64,000 nucleotides of DNA from positions 14,605,291 through 14,669,290 of the forward strand of contig OZ025206.1 of assembly GCA_964019055.1 (NCBI GenBank), read 5' to 3'. This DNA comes from Anthopleura xanthogrammica. Its lineage: Eukaryota; Cnidaria; Anthozoa; Actiniaria; Actiniidae. A program made the position numbers and the translations under genes. The notes under the pieces are model-generated. The model saw nothing but the letters and a program-made list of their open reading frames with translations. It did not search any database and was not told where the DNA came from. Shown here one piece after another: positions 22,521 to 34,800 of the stretch (the stretch's first letter is position 1; each line of letters opens with the position of its first letter).

Positions 22521-24160
22521 GTCCAAATTCTTCTTTAACCCTATGTGCAGAACAAGGAGGGGGGGGGGGGGGGGGGTCGGGCTCTTGAAGCACGCTCCAA
22601 CGTTCACGATGTTTAATTTCTGGACAGTGGACACAAACTTGGTGACTTTACTAAAAATCTATCTGGAAACAATTTTACCAAAATGACTAATGTTCACTAA
22701 CTGAGAAGCACTGGTGTAGTTATTAAAGTTCAGTTTCATATTATACCAAACACCGTATACTATTCAAATAAAACTTATGACCCCCATCTGTAAAATGATA
22801 TTTTACTTCGAGCCCCCCCCCCCCCCCCCCCCCCCCCCTCTTATATTTACATCAAGTTTACTTATTGCCCCCCTCTGGTTTTTCAGCACCCCCTACTGAT
22901 AATTAAATCTGGGACAGTCCCTTAATATATAGCTTATTGCATCACTTATAATAATACTCAAGATCGTTAGAAGCTTAAACGAAAACAATTCTGCATTCTA
23001 AACATACGCATTGGGCATATTATCGGGCTGTTTTTATATAAAACATAATTATTTTTGGAATTATTTTTTTTGGAAACTCTTTAAAACCATGCTTGCTGCA
23101 GTTCCTAAATACACATCAAGAACTAACCTTTCTTAGTATATGTATGTCATCTATAGTTTGAGACTGCAGGGCGGATAATTCTGGCTCAGTTATTTATATT
23201 CATATAGACCCCTTTAACGTGACGTCAAAGCAGCTCAATTTAATTTGGAGGACAAAACAAAAAAATTCCAATCTCCTGAGAATTGCAGCCTATTGTTTCC
23301 TCCAAATTGAGCTGCATTCCGACGTTCTGTAAGGGGTCTATACTTAGGTATTTATAAACTTAGCGAGCATCTCTAGCCAGAAAACACCTTCTGCACGAAG
23401 TAGCAAAAATTATATAAAGTCTTAGGAACCAACTAGGAGTGTGTGCTAAACTCCGAAATATGTTTGAATACTATCTCGTAACATTGAACGGATGCCCTTT
23501 ATCCCACAAACACATTTTCACGTGAGCAGAACAATATCTTAAGCGAAAGGAAAACACGTTTTTACGAGACGATGTCATTAGCATAAAACCCTCAGAATAA
23601 TTAATATCCATTTTAATTCAGCTCTCAAGCTCACTGTAGTTGTGACTCAAACCAAAGTTTACGGCTAACCGCAACTAGTACCAAGATTCAGCCGTAAATA
23701 AGCAAGTAAATGAGTACAAAAAACTGACTGGGTTCTACCCCTTGAGGCCAAACAAACCGACAGGTAAGTGTTCTAGTGTTGAATGCCTTCTCATGTTTTC
23801 TAGTTTTATCAGTACGTGTATCTTAATATTATCATTCGAACGTTTTGTTCTGAGACATATAAACAGACTCGTTTTTATTGGCAGTTTTGTTTTTGCATCA
23901 ACATTTCATCATTTCGAAATATTTTCTATCTTATCAGCCATAATTTGAAGGTAACGATGGGATTTTTGCTTTCAAATTTTGGTTCTACTGAGTTAAATCC
24001 TACGAAACACATATTGTACCGGTTCACTGCTTCTTACCTTAGTAGTGCCAACTGGCAGAATATTCAATATAGTTATTAGAAACGTATTCTAGCCTTAATG
24101 TTTACATAAACGTATACATTGACGAAGCACCAGCTTCAATAGTTAATCTGTTTGACTTGA
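22521..24160. other. Intergenic sequence with homopolymer runs and one small MITE
   Basis: Holds an 18-base poly-G run (22559-22576), a 26-base poly-C run (22813-22838) and the fold-back element at 23203-23342. I see no gene. Confidence 0.5.
23203..23342. mobile_element. Fold-back MITE, 140 bp
   Basis: Inverted ends TATAGACCCCTT and AAGGGGTCTATA, with further pairing of agctcaattt/aattgagct and cctccaaatt inside. No coding content. Confidence 0.7.
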
Positions 24161-24715
24161 AAAGTTACAACTAGATCTACTCGTACACCTCATCTATTCA
24201 ATATTATGTGTCCCAGGTCTGAATTTGGGAGAAATTTATTAAGTTATAGAGATCCAGTTATTTGGAATTTCAAGTTAAATAGGTTAGTAAACATCTCCAA
24301 TACCTCCATGTCATCTTTTAAGCTTGTTTTAAAGAAGCATTCAAGGCAACTTTCTGAATTTTCTTTTAATAAGGAAGCAGTAATGGTAGTAAACAAGAAA
24401 AAATACTTTCATTACTATTAGTGAATTAGTATATAAATATTTAGTTTGAATTTATATTATTATTTTCTGGGTTCTTTTATTTTAATTATTTCAGTGCAGA
24501 TTTTTCTATTTTATTAGGAAATCAGTGTAGCATATGTATATATATTTATATATTTTATTAGTATTTATTATTATTAGATATATATATTTATTTTTACTTT
24601 TTACTTGTTTCCATTTATGTTATTGCAGGTCCACATCAGCCTACTGTTTGCGTCATTTAAACCTGCTTTGTTAAATAAGGATTGATTGACTGATTGATTG
24701 ATTGATTGATTGATC
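24161..24715 (+). mobile_element. 5'-truncated LINE retrotransposon fragment, 3' end
   Basis: An open frame through 24206-24421 encodes the C-terminal motif typical of Jockey/CR1-type LINE polymerases: a CPRS-x-x-GRN-x-LSYRDPVIWN block followed by SFKLVLKK. An AT-rich 3' region follows, ending in a GATT microsatellite (about 24680-24715), as in the tails of such elements. No reverse transcriptase core remains; an in-frame stop lies just upstream at 24158. Family assignment is from the motif only. Confidence 0.65.
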
Positions 24716-25552
24716 AAACACGATCTGGCGTAATCAATCGTTATTACCAACTGTAGCGTATTGGACATGAGGGAGGTGAGGCTGGCAAACGAACAATTTT
24801 AAAGTCCATATTGAAAAAAAAGAGAAGTCGAAAAGGTTTGGACAAATTATTTCAGAGGAATGTCTACTACCGCTTCGATTGATGGAGAGGAGGCCGACGA
24901 TAAAACAAAGTACCCTTCCGGCTAACGTCAAGGTTAAAGATAGTCAAAAATGTGGGAGTAATTATTTCATGTTGGAGGAGGTAAGAGACAGCCTAGCTGC
25001 CACTAATTAGCCTTTCGATTGCTTATTTTGATGGAAATTAAAAAGTATGAAGTTCAGTAAACCTACGGTGCGTGCCCACACCTCCCCCCCCCCCCCCCCC
25101 CAAAAAAAAAAAAAAAAAGAAAAAAAAAGCTCCGAATCAATAGGCAATGTGCATCAAAGCTCACAAAGCACTCTTGGAAACTGCAAAAATGAAACAGGGA
25201 AATCAAAAGAAATTATCAGAAAAAAAATTACTCTGTTATTTTCGCCTCTTGAAATACTTACATTTCCATAGAAAATTACGAAGGAAAAATGAATGTTTAG
25301 AGATGCCAAGGAGTGCAAGGACTCGGACTCCCATCATGCTTTGTGCTAGAAATTCGAGCTCGTACACATTGGCTATTGCAAAGCGCATTATTGCTCGAGC
25401 AGCTCCTGCGATCGATCGATTGGATCATAAAAATAGCAAGGTGTGGCATCTATTATTACTTTTGGCTGGCATTCTCATGCGGTATACTTGTTATGAAAAG
25501 TTTAGTGAATACCACGAAAGAAGAAATGAAAAGGCATTTTTGATTACTTTAG
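24716..25552. other. Intergenic sequence with a poly-C/poly-A stretch
   Basis: Poly-C at 25084-25101 runs directly into an A-rich tract. An open frame from 25147 reads into the FN3 relic at 25553 but has no domain of its own upstream; I treat it as chance. Confidence 0.4.
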
Positions 25553-25857
25553 CTCCCGACTGTTCTCCTCGACTAAAATCTGCTACAGCAACCTCGTCCA
25601 CAAGTATCCGCATCTCCTGGAATCCACTTCCCAATACCAAGTGTATTAATGGCGTGTTACTTGGTTACAAGGTAGCGTACAGGTTGTCAAGTACAGCAAG
25701 CACGTTACAATACATTAATGTTACTAATAATGCCACCACATCAGTCCTGGTCAGAGGACTAGATAAATACACACGGTACAGATTTCGAGTACTGGCCTAT
25801 AGTGTCAAGGATGGTCCGCTGAGTAATGCGCTCGAAGAAACCGTTTCTTGGAAGATG
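25553..25857 (+). pseudogene. Unit A' FN3 exon, frameshifted
   Basis: Recognisable FN3 exon ([37 protein letters not shown]) between good splice sites. Its length is 305 bp instead of 303 or 306, owing to two extra bases near gaagaaaccgtttcttgg. That breaks the phase-1 exit shared by all intact exons. Confidence 0.75.
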
Positions 25858-26295
25858 GTATGCCTATCGTTTATTTCTGCTTCATTTATTGGTTAGTGTG
25901 TAAATCTAATTAACTAACTGAAGAAGAAAAAAACAGAAACGATTTCATAGGTCCGAAGATATTTCCTTTGTGCTGCATCAGCTAACTTCATTCTGTTCTA
26001 ACTTCCCGTGAAAAAGTATGGAAAGTGTTTTCATATGAAATTGGTCAGTTTGTGAAAAGTATTCATAAATGCAAGAAAATATGGAAAATGTTTTGATATG
26101 GAATTGGATTTTGCCATATTATGACTGTGAAGCACTTTTTCATGCGAAAAGGTGTATTGCCTTTATTTACTAATTGATATCTTGAAATAAATTGTTTATC
26201 GGTTATAAAGGTTTGACTCAATGTGTATGACACAGTTGGTTATTTGAATTAAAAAGAAGGCTTTTGAATTGTTTTTTCTTATCTTTGTATATTAG

Positions 26296-26608
26296 AGATT
26301 GGTGCTGCTCCACAGGCTCTGGATGTGTTGAAAATTAATACCACAACTTACATCGCCACTTGGGGTGAAGTTTCTGAACGCTAGCTTTAGAAGCGGTTTG
26401 GTAATCAAGTACGAATTGAGTTGGATCAAGATACCAAAAGAAAACCAAAGTACTGCAGACTCAAACCCTAGCCGTAAAATAGATGGCTTCTCTTATACAA
26501 TTCATTGCTTATCATTGTGTGCAGAGTACAGCATATCTGTTAGGGCGTACACACGTGTTGGACCTGGACCATACAGTACACCAGTAACTATAGCTACAGA
26601 TTGTCACA
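26296..26608 (+). pseudogene. Unit A' second-subtype FN3 exon, with stop
   Basis: Copy of gene A exon 10 (GAAPQALDVL, GLVIKYEL, CLSLCAEYSISVRAYT). A 4-base insertion (cgc-tagc-tttag against cgctttag) creates an in-frame TAG and a frameshift. Splice sites are intact. With 25553-25857 it shows that a former gene unit between A and B has decayed. Confidence 0.82.
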
Positions 26609-26888
26609 GTAAGTATACTACACGTAAAAGCCCTTTTTGCACTTAATAAATGATCATCTTTACGTAGTAAACACGGCAATTGATTTCATGAACCTAAGTT
26701 GAAAAGTTCCCAAACTAATTTAGGACTACTGTTAGACGTGGTCGTTTTTTTTATTATTTTGCCATGTAGTTTTTGTAGCCTTGCCTCTAAAAGTAGCTGA
26801 ACCTTACAAATCAGTAGAACCTTACAAACTAAATATGTCTGGATCCCTTTAGTGGAAGTTCAGTGGAAGTTATGAGAGTTCAGGTTAG

Positions 26889-26953
26889 CTGCAGTAAGTC
26901 AGTACGAGAGTTTAGACTCGAATTTAATATGGCGTCGGATGATTAAGTATATG
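26889..26953 (+). promoter_or_regulatory. Candidate leader exon a in front of gene B
   Basis: Copy of 11353-11421. The ATG at 26929 is followed by an in-frame TAA after five codons, so no peptide as in the gene A copy can be made. Ends at the donor gtgagt. Confidence 0.45.
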
Positions 26954-27247
26954 GTGAGTATCTTTTAGACATGGAAAATTATTTTAGAAAACTGTATGGC
27001 TTTTGCTTTATGTCAACGGAGGACAAGATCTTATTGTGGGCATAGCTTTGATTGCAAGCGCTAAGAAAGCAACGTGTATTGATTCGCAGGATTCTACTCC
27101 TGATTCGGAACGGTTTTGTCGATATCGGACGTAGTTTTTGTTTGTTTAAAAAATTCAAGGCCATTGCCATAGTGTACCCTCCTAACAACATTGAATGTCT
27201 TTTTAATGACGCAGGTTCTTGTGACATTTTTAAAATAAGCATTTCAG

Positions 27248-27332
27248 TTGTGCGAGATAGAGCAACGATGGGCTTTGGAATGTTGTTCAAGAGTTGAGAA
27301 CCAGGCTTCCATGTAGCACCCCACCTGCTGAG
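27248..27332 (+). promoter_or_regulatory. Candidate leader exon b in front of gene B
   Basis: Near-identical to 11745-11829, with the same acceptor and donor. Probably a 5' untranslated exon of gene B. Confidence 0.4.
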
Positions 27333-27475
27333 GTAAGTGATATTCAATACTGGCTGGGAATTCTTCAAATTCGCCTTTAAAAATAAAGTTTAAAGCGAGT
27401 TAATTTTTTTTGCATAAACGTTACATAATTTTGGAAATTAAACTTAACTAATCTGGCATCGTGATTCCCTTCGAC

Positions 27476-27838
27476 TTCTTCAGTTTGAGGAAATCTTATT
27501 TTCAAATTTCGGACCACTTGTAATTCTCTTGAAGATAGGGTGGCCTATGCTGTCCTTGCGACATGTTAGTTTCTCCACTGTGGCTCCTGATGGTGTTCTG
27601 GTTCGAGCCCTACTCTGGTGCGTACCATATGTGAATAGACCTTTTTCCGAATTCGCTTGGATGGCCACGAAACAATGGTTTCAAGTTGAGGTTGCCCTTG
27701 ATAATTGAAACTATTAATTATTATTAGTTAATTAATTGTTTCGTGATCATTCAAGCGAATTCAGGAAAGGTCGTCTATAGATCATTTCACTCACGTGACA
27801 AGACGGCAGTTCCAGCTTTGTTTAAATACAGAGTTCAA
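27476..27838. mobile_element. ~360-bp segment present upstream of B and absent upstream of A
   Basis: Flanks match gene A at about 11980. Inside, 27634-27779 is a fold-back: gacctttttccgaattcgcttgg pairs with tcaagcgaattcaggaaaggtc, and cacgaaacaat pairs with attgtttcgtg. It is either an insertion in B or a deletion in A. Confidence 0.55.
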
Positions 27839-28504
27839 TTCCCAGGGAATAGAAAACGTATTGTTCAGCCACACCAATATACCGCTCTGACGTCATGTGG
27901 AAACGGTCTATTGAATTTATCGATGTGTCAATCTCTCTTTTGTCACAAGGGTTTTTCTGCAGTTTTCCTCCCTCATAAGAATAAATCAACATGCAAGCTA
28001 CCATCAAAGTGGATGATTAAGACTTATCTACATATGATATATTAGTTTATTAGATTCGAAACAAACAAGCGATACAAGAGAATGGGATTGGCACTAAAAA
28101 AAAGAAGTTCGAAATAACCTCTCTTCCGTTGTAGCGTAAAAAGGTAACAATAACTAAAAGCCCATTATTTACTAGCTAGACTCGAAACCGGCGCAAGAAA
28201 AACAGTATTTAATTAAATTTTTATTAAAAAATACGAGCACATGTTCATCAACTAAAATTGGTTTGGTGACTACGCAAATAAATTCCAACTACAAACTAAA
28301 ACTTATCACTGATTTAAAGCACGCCCAGTCAGTTTTTTTGTTATGAACATATCGTAAATCAAAAGTATTTTCAGGGAAAAAATGATACCGCACCTTATAG
28401 CACGCAGACATTTCCAAACCGCCTTATGACATGTAATTCAACCTAATAGCTAACTTCTACGAAAAGAGCACACTGTGGTTTTTTTTCGCTTTCTCTTGTG
28501 GTGT

Positions 28505-28555
28505 TTATCACGCTGATAAGGTATGTTTCGATCCCTACGACATTTGATGTACGAT
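28505..28555 (+). promoter_or_regulatory. Conserved promoter-proximal motif, copy B
   Basis: ctgataag followed by gtatgtttcgat, as in the other family members, about 90 bp before the start codon. Confidence 0.45.
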
Positions 28556-28607
28556 ATAACTTATGGTAACACACAGTAAAGTTGACATTAGAGAAAGGAA
28601 CCTCAAC

Positions 28608-28821
28608 ATGGAAGTCACTCACTACATATGCATGGTCGTTCTGTTTAATGTTTTTTGCTTGAATTCTGGGTTTTGTCAAAAAACTTTGGATGGTAATTCA
28701 TCTCTTCCTTCAACGAACGAATCACCTGAAAGTACGTCTTCCAATTCGTCCAGTAATTCAGTAGCAAAAAGTCATGAAGAAACTGATACAGCTAATTATG
28801 CAACTGAAAGTCCAAGCACAG
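28608..28821 (+). CDS. Gene B exon 1: signal peptide and linker
   Basis: 71 codons plus one base. Hydrophobic core as in gene A, then a Ser/Thr/Asn-rich linker with potential N-glycosylation sites. The start at 28608 is chosen over the in-frame ATG at 28563 because it places the hydrophobic segment at the N-terminus. Confidence 0.85.
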
Positions 28822-31800
28822 GTAGTTTAAATACATTGTTTTAATCATTGATTTTTGAAATAACAATGACTATAGACCCTTTTCTCAAGATTTTTTGCAC
28901 AGATGTAAGACCGCATTAAAGCAAGGCTCTTAGGACTTTCACAGACTAGGCGATTTGTTCTTTAAGACTTTCCAGTGGTCGAAAAACTAAATAAAACAAG
29001 TAAACTAATTAAAAAAAATAAAGGAATGAAGGAATGAAAGGAACCAAAAAAGAAAGCTAGAAAAAAAGAAAGATTGAGAAAAAGAAAGAATAAAAGATAG
29101 GTAGATGCATATCTGATCGCGACGATGATTCTGAGCTGGGCCGATGTGATATGCACAGCTCTTATTTATAGTCGCTTTGCAAGGGACTGGCAAGAATAGT
29201 ACAAGCTAATACAGACAGATAGACAGAGAAAAAACTTATAAAATGACTTGAAAGGCTACAGTTTTCTAAAATGATCATTTATACTAATCGATGCGCAAAC
29301 GCCTTAAGATATCTTCAACACTGCTGTTCTATGTTTCTTGGTGATTAAAAAGCCCTAGCCTTAAGGTATCAGGAGGAGTTTCGAAATATTCAAGATCACT
29401 CTTCGCCCGAACCAAATTTCGCGCTGCCTTTTTTATTCTCATTACATAAACGTATACATATTCTGAAAGCTAAATAAACGTAATTTTCGAAAAGCACTCG
29501 GATTTCGCACGTAATTGCGCTTGATCTAAAAAATATATCAAAAATCTGAGACTGATTTGAAGTTCGTTTTCCACAGAGTATGCTAGTATATTTCTGATCG
29601 CCATAGCGAAAACTCTGATCGTGCGGGAAGTCGTAAAATGAAGTGCGGTAGAATTTCACTTTGGATCTAATATTTTTTTGTATTAAAAAAACAGACAATT
29701 CTAAATATATTTTCTAAAACTAGTACGTTTATTTATCTTTTAGAAAATGTAAACTTTTATGGCAAAATATTGTTAAGCCCGTGCAGAGTTTGAGGTAGCC
29801 CGTATAGAGGCTTTGTACCATCACGTGATGGCAGACATGACAGGAGGCAGGAACAATTGAATCTGGTCTAATCTGAATTACATGAGAAAGAATTCAGTTT
29901 CCCAGGGAAAAAAGGCTCTATTGTTGTGCCTCCTCTCATGGCTACCATCACGTGATAGTGCAAAGCCTGTATAGGGGTCCAAATCCCCTCCTGATACGTC
30001 AATTTGACATTTGTTTTAAAAATTTTCTTAAAGTACCCAATTTTTAAGATATGCGATTCTACGCTAACAACTTGTTCTTTTCAATTTGGTCTCTAGACTG
30101 TCACCCTCGTGGAATAGCAATTTCTGCTACAGCAAACTCATCCACAAGTATCCGCGTGTCATGGATTTCACTTCCCAATACCAAGTGTATTAATGGTGTG
30201 TTCCGTGGTTACAAGGTATCTGTGTACAGGAAGTTAAAAAATAAGAATGAATTGCAATACTTTAAATCATTTGAAGCATCACAAAGTTATGCGTTTGCGG
30301 GAAGACTTCATAAATATTCTAGGTACGAATTTCAAATACTGGCCTACACTACCAAGAATACTACACTACGTAATTCAACGGAAGCAGTGACCAAAGAAGA
30401 TGGTAAGTGTTTTAGTACCATAATGCAATCTTTATTTTACGAAGTGGAGAAATTAAAATATATAGATATGTATATTTTTGACCTCATTTTCAACTATTCT
30501 TCAACTAAGACAGAGAAGCTTCTATTCTTCTCAAAAATAAACTAACTGTATCAAATTCGATATTGTGCGAAATAATTGTCTTAGCAATACTTTTTTACAT
30601 TTGAAGTCATTGACTTTTAGCTCCAGATTGTTCTCCTCAAGTAACGTATGCTAATGCCACCTCTTCCACAAGTATCCGCGTGTCCTGGACTTCTCTTCGC
30701 AACACAAAGTGTAGTAATGGTGTGTTACGTGGTTACAAGGTAGCGTACAGGTTGTCAAGGACAGGAAGCAGGTTACAATACATCAATGTTACCAATCCCT
30801 CTACCACATCAGCATTGGTGAGAGGACTTGATAAATACACACGCTATCGATTTCAAGTACTGGCCTACACTTACAAAAATGGTCCTATGAGCAAAGCACT
30901 GGAAGCAACAACCAAGGAAGTTGGTATAAGGACAAAAAATCCTATATCTTTATCTATATCTGTATACCCTTCTTCTGCACAAGCGCGGAGCCTGTCATTT
31001 TTTTATACTTTGGATGTTAACTTTATTTATACAATTAAAACCAACTTTCATATGCAGCTTATCCGATAATTGCCTTTCTCAATTATTATATTTTTCTAAT
31101 AAGATATTAATAAACGGAAATATTTTGTGATAAAATTTTAGCACCTAGTTGTTTTCCTCGACTAACATCTGCTAAAGCAACCTCGTCCACGAGTATCCGC
31201 GTGTCCTGGACTTCCCTCCCCAACACAAAGTGTATTAATGGTGTGTTACGTGGTTACAAGGTAGCGTACAGGATGTCAACGACAGGAATAATGTTACAAT
31301 ACATCAATGTTACCAATCCCCTTGCTACATCAGTGGTGGTAACAGGACTTGATAAATACACACGGTACAGATTTCAAGTACTGGCCTACACTATCAGGGA
31401 TGGTCCACTGAGTAATGAGCTCGGAGAAACAACCTTGGAAGATGGTATGCAAAACGGGGACTGAATGTTATTTTAAAATAAATTATGAGATTATTCAAAA
31501 GTAAACTTAGACATCAACATTTCTAGTTACAGAAAAATATTTATGAAGCTGTCAAGATTGTTTGGTATAAATAAGTATGTAAATGTTTGTTTGTTATCTT
31601 AAGGTATTTTTTGGAAAAAATATTTGAAAGATATTTGTTTCAACCATTTCAGCCCCAGGCTGTTCTCCTCGAGTAACATCTGCTACAGCAACCTCGTCCA
31701 CAAGTATCCACGTGTCCTGGACTTCCCTTCCCAATACAAAGTGTATTAATGGTGTGTTACGTGGTTACAAGGTAGCGTACAGGTTGTCAAGGGAAGGAAG

Positions 31801-34800
31801 CAGGTTACAATACACCAACGTTACTAATCCCTCTACAACATCAGTATTGGTGACAGGACTTGATAAATACACACTATACAGATTTCAAGTACTGGTCTAC
31901 ACTATCAGGGATGGTCCTTTGAGTCATGCAACTGATGCAATAACCTTAGAGGATGGTATGTATCCATCAACTTTGCAGGGTTGTTAAAGCAATGAATGAC
32001 AGTAAATAGGCTTTAACTTCTAATATAAGGATGGGATTATATAAAATTTGGCAGAAGCCGCGAAGCAAATAACAGTGAACTAAGTTTGCTCGTATCCCTT
32101 CAATGTTTCTAAAAACTGAGACTAGAACTTTTAAATCACGGCATTACCGAATAAATTATCAAACTGTAACTAATTAGTAAAAAAAATTTAACCGGTTGCA
32201 TTTGAAGCATTCTAAGATATCATCAATGACCAAATCAATTTTTTTGTCAGTTCCAAATTGTGCTCCTCGACTAACATCTGCAACAGCAACCTCGTCCACA
32301 AGTATCCGCGTCTCCTGGACTTCCCTTCGCAATACCAAGTGTATTAATGGTGTGTTACGTGGTTACAAGGTAGCGTACAGGTTGTCAAGGACAGGAAGCA
32401 GGTTACAATACATCAGAGTTAATAATCCCTCTACTACAGCAGTGGTGGTTAGTGGACTTGATAAATACACACGGTACAGCTTTCAAGTACTGGCCTACAC
32501 TATCAGGGATGGTCCACTGGGTCAGGCACTGGAAAGGGCGACTAGAGAAGATGGTATGTTACTGTACTAGTACTGGCAGTGACTTTAGGCAGCCTTTCGT
32601 GTCATATGAATAGTTCTAGCGATGATGTGAAGTCTCCCAGGTAGAAAGAACAACATAACCAGGTTTCCAGTATAATATATAATATTATATAATATTATAG
32701 TAGCTTCAGTATCTCAGTCCAAATTCAAAAGCTCAAGTTCGATTATTGGATTTATTATTCCTTACGTTGATAAATACGAACAGTACGAAGACTCAGGATT
32801 CAAGACAATAATAAATTCAAAAATCGAACTATGATTGGATTATTAAACAATCAGTATTACTTCTATATTAAAGGTCCACAGGAAGACAACAGTCTTCGTA
32901 TTAATTATTTAATGTTTTCTCAGAATGGTAACTGGCACCTAGAGGATAAACCTGTACCATTTTTCCTGTAATCTCATGATAATGAAAGTATACGTGCATT
33001 TCAGCAATGAAACCTAATAACAAGGAATAAATGACTTCTAAGTATAAGTATATATTCTCAATTTTAGTTTGTTTCTTATTTCTAAAAGAAACGAACGGTT
33101 GCATATATCGCTAAAAATTCATATTTGTGGCCCACAGCACTTTATCTCACATTATAGAAAATACAGCGAATCAGAAAGGAGGAAAACCGTTGTATATTCG
33201 TCGGTATTTCACTCTTCCTGCCCATCATGCACTGCGCGTTGAATTTACGCATTTGTATTTTCGATGGTGTGGGATAAAATGGTTATACAATGGTTTCTCG
33301 TGGCATACCGTGGATATCCCACTCGTCACTTGTATTTTATTTGTATACACACTCGCCTAAAGGCTCGTGTGTATACTAGAAACTACAAGTGACTTGTGAG
33401 ATATTCCTCGGTATGCCACTCGAAACCATTATAACTAGTATTTAGTATGCTTGATTCATGACACCAAATATTTTGAGCTTTTTCTTCATTTCAGCGCCAG
33501 GATGCTCTCCCCGACTAACATCTGTTACATCAGTCTCATCAACAAGTATCCGCATTTATTGGAACAAACTTCAAACAAATGCAAGATGTCTAAACGGCCG
33601 GCTACGAGGTTATTGGGTAGCATATAGGTTAACAAGAGCAGGAATCAGGTTACAATACATAAACATTAAGAATCCCTCTACCACATCAGTATTGGTGAGA
33701 GGACTTGATAAATACACACGGTATCGATTTCAAATACTGGCCTACACTAAAAAAAATGGTCCTATGAGCAAAGCACTGGAAGCAACAACCAAGGAAGATG
33801 GTATAATGACGATCATTCCTATATTTTTATCTATATCTGTATATCCTTCTTCTGCACAAGCTGTAACTGTCATTTTGTTATATTTGGGATGTCGACTTTA
33901 TTTATCCACTGATTACCAACGTTCATTATCATTACAGCTCATCCCATAATTGCCTTTCAATTTTTTTTATAACAGATAACAGATTTTTTTGTGATAAAAT
34001 TTTAGCGCCTAGTTGTTCTCCTCGACTAACATCTGCTAAAGCAGCCTCGTCCACAAGTATCCGCATCTCCTGGACTTCACTTCGCAATACAAAGTGTATT
34101 AATGGTGTGTTACGTGGTTACAAGGTAGCGTACAGGATGTCAAAGAGAGGAATGAGGTTACAATACATCAATGTTACCAATCCCTCTGCTACATCACTGT
34201 TGGTAACAGGACTTGATAAATACACACGGTACAGATTTCAAGTACTTGCCTACACTATTAGGGATGGTCCACTTGGTAATGTACTGGAAACAGTGACCAG
34301 AGAAGATGGTATGTTATACCTATACTATCAAGGATGTTCCACTGGGTAATGATGCACTTTTGGCAGTAACCTGGAGTGAAGATGATATAATATTGCTTTA
34401 AGAATATTTTTTTACAAATTCGATACAAACAAAGACAAGTTCAATACACGCATCAAGCATTCCGCGCTACTGCTCTAAGCGCATGCTCAGGGGATTAAAA
34501 AGTGAGATAATATTTTGTAAAATATGCAATTTTTTGGTATATTTGACTCAAAATTCGCTTAACGGTACGTGATCTTGAATATTTAATGAAAATTGTGTTT
34601 GACAAGAAAAATACAACTAAAATATAACATGTTTTACAAAATATTATCTCACTTTTTAATTGCCTGAGCATGCGCTTAGAGCAGTAGCGCGGAATGCTTG
34701 ATGCGTGTATTAGTTCAAGGCCATTAATATTACTTATAAACAACGATATGATGACTGAACATCCTTCAGTATCTAATGTTTATATATTTAATCTTTGCAC

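Noticed and set aside
25147..25896. 249-codon open frame ending in an FN3-like segment
   Set aside because: The first ~135 codons have no homology, follow a homopolymer tract and cross a clear acceptor. Only 25553-25857 is family sequence.
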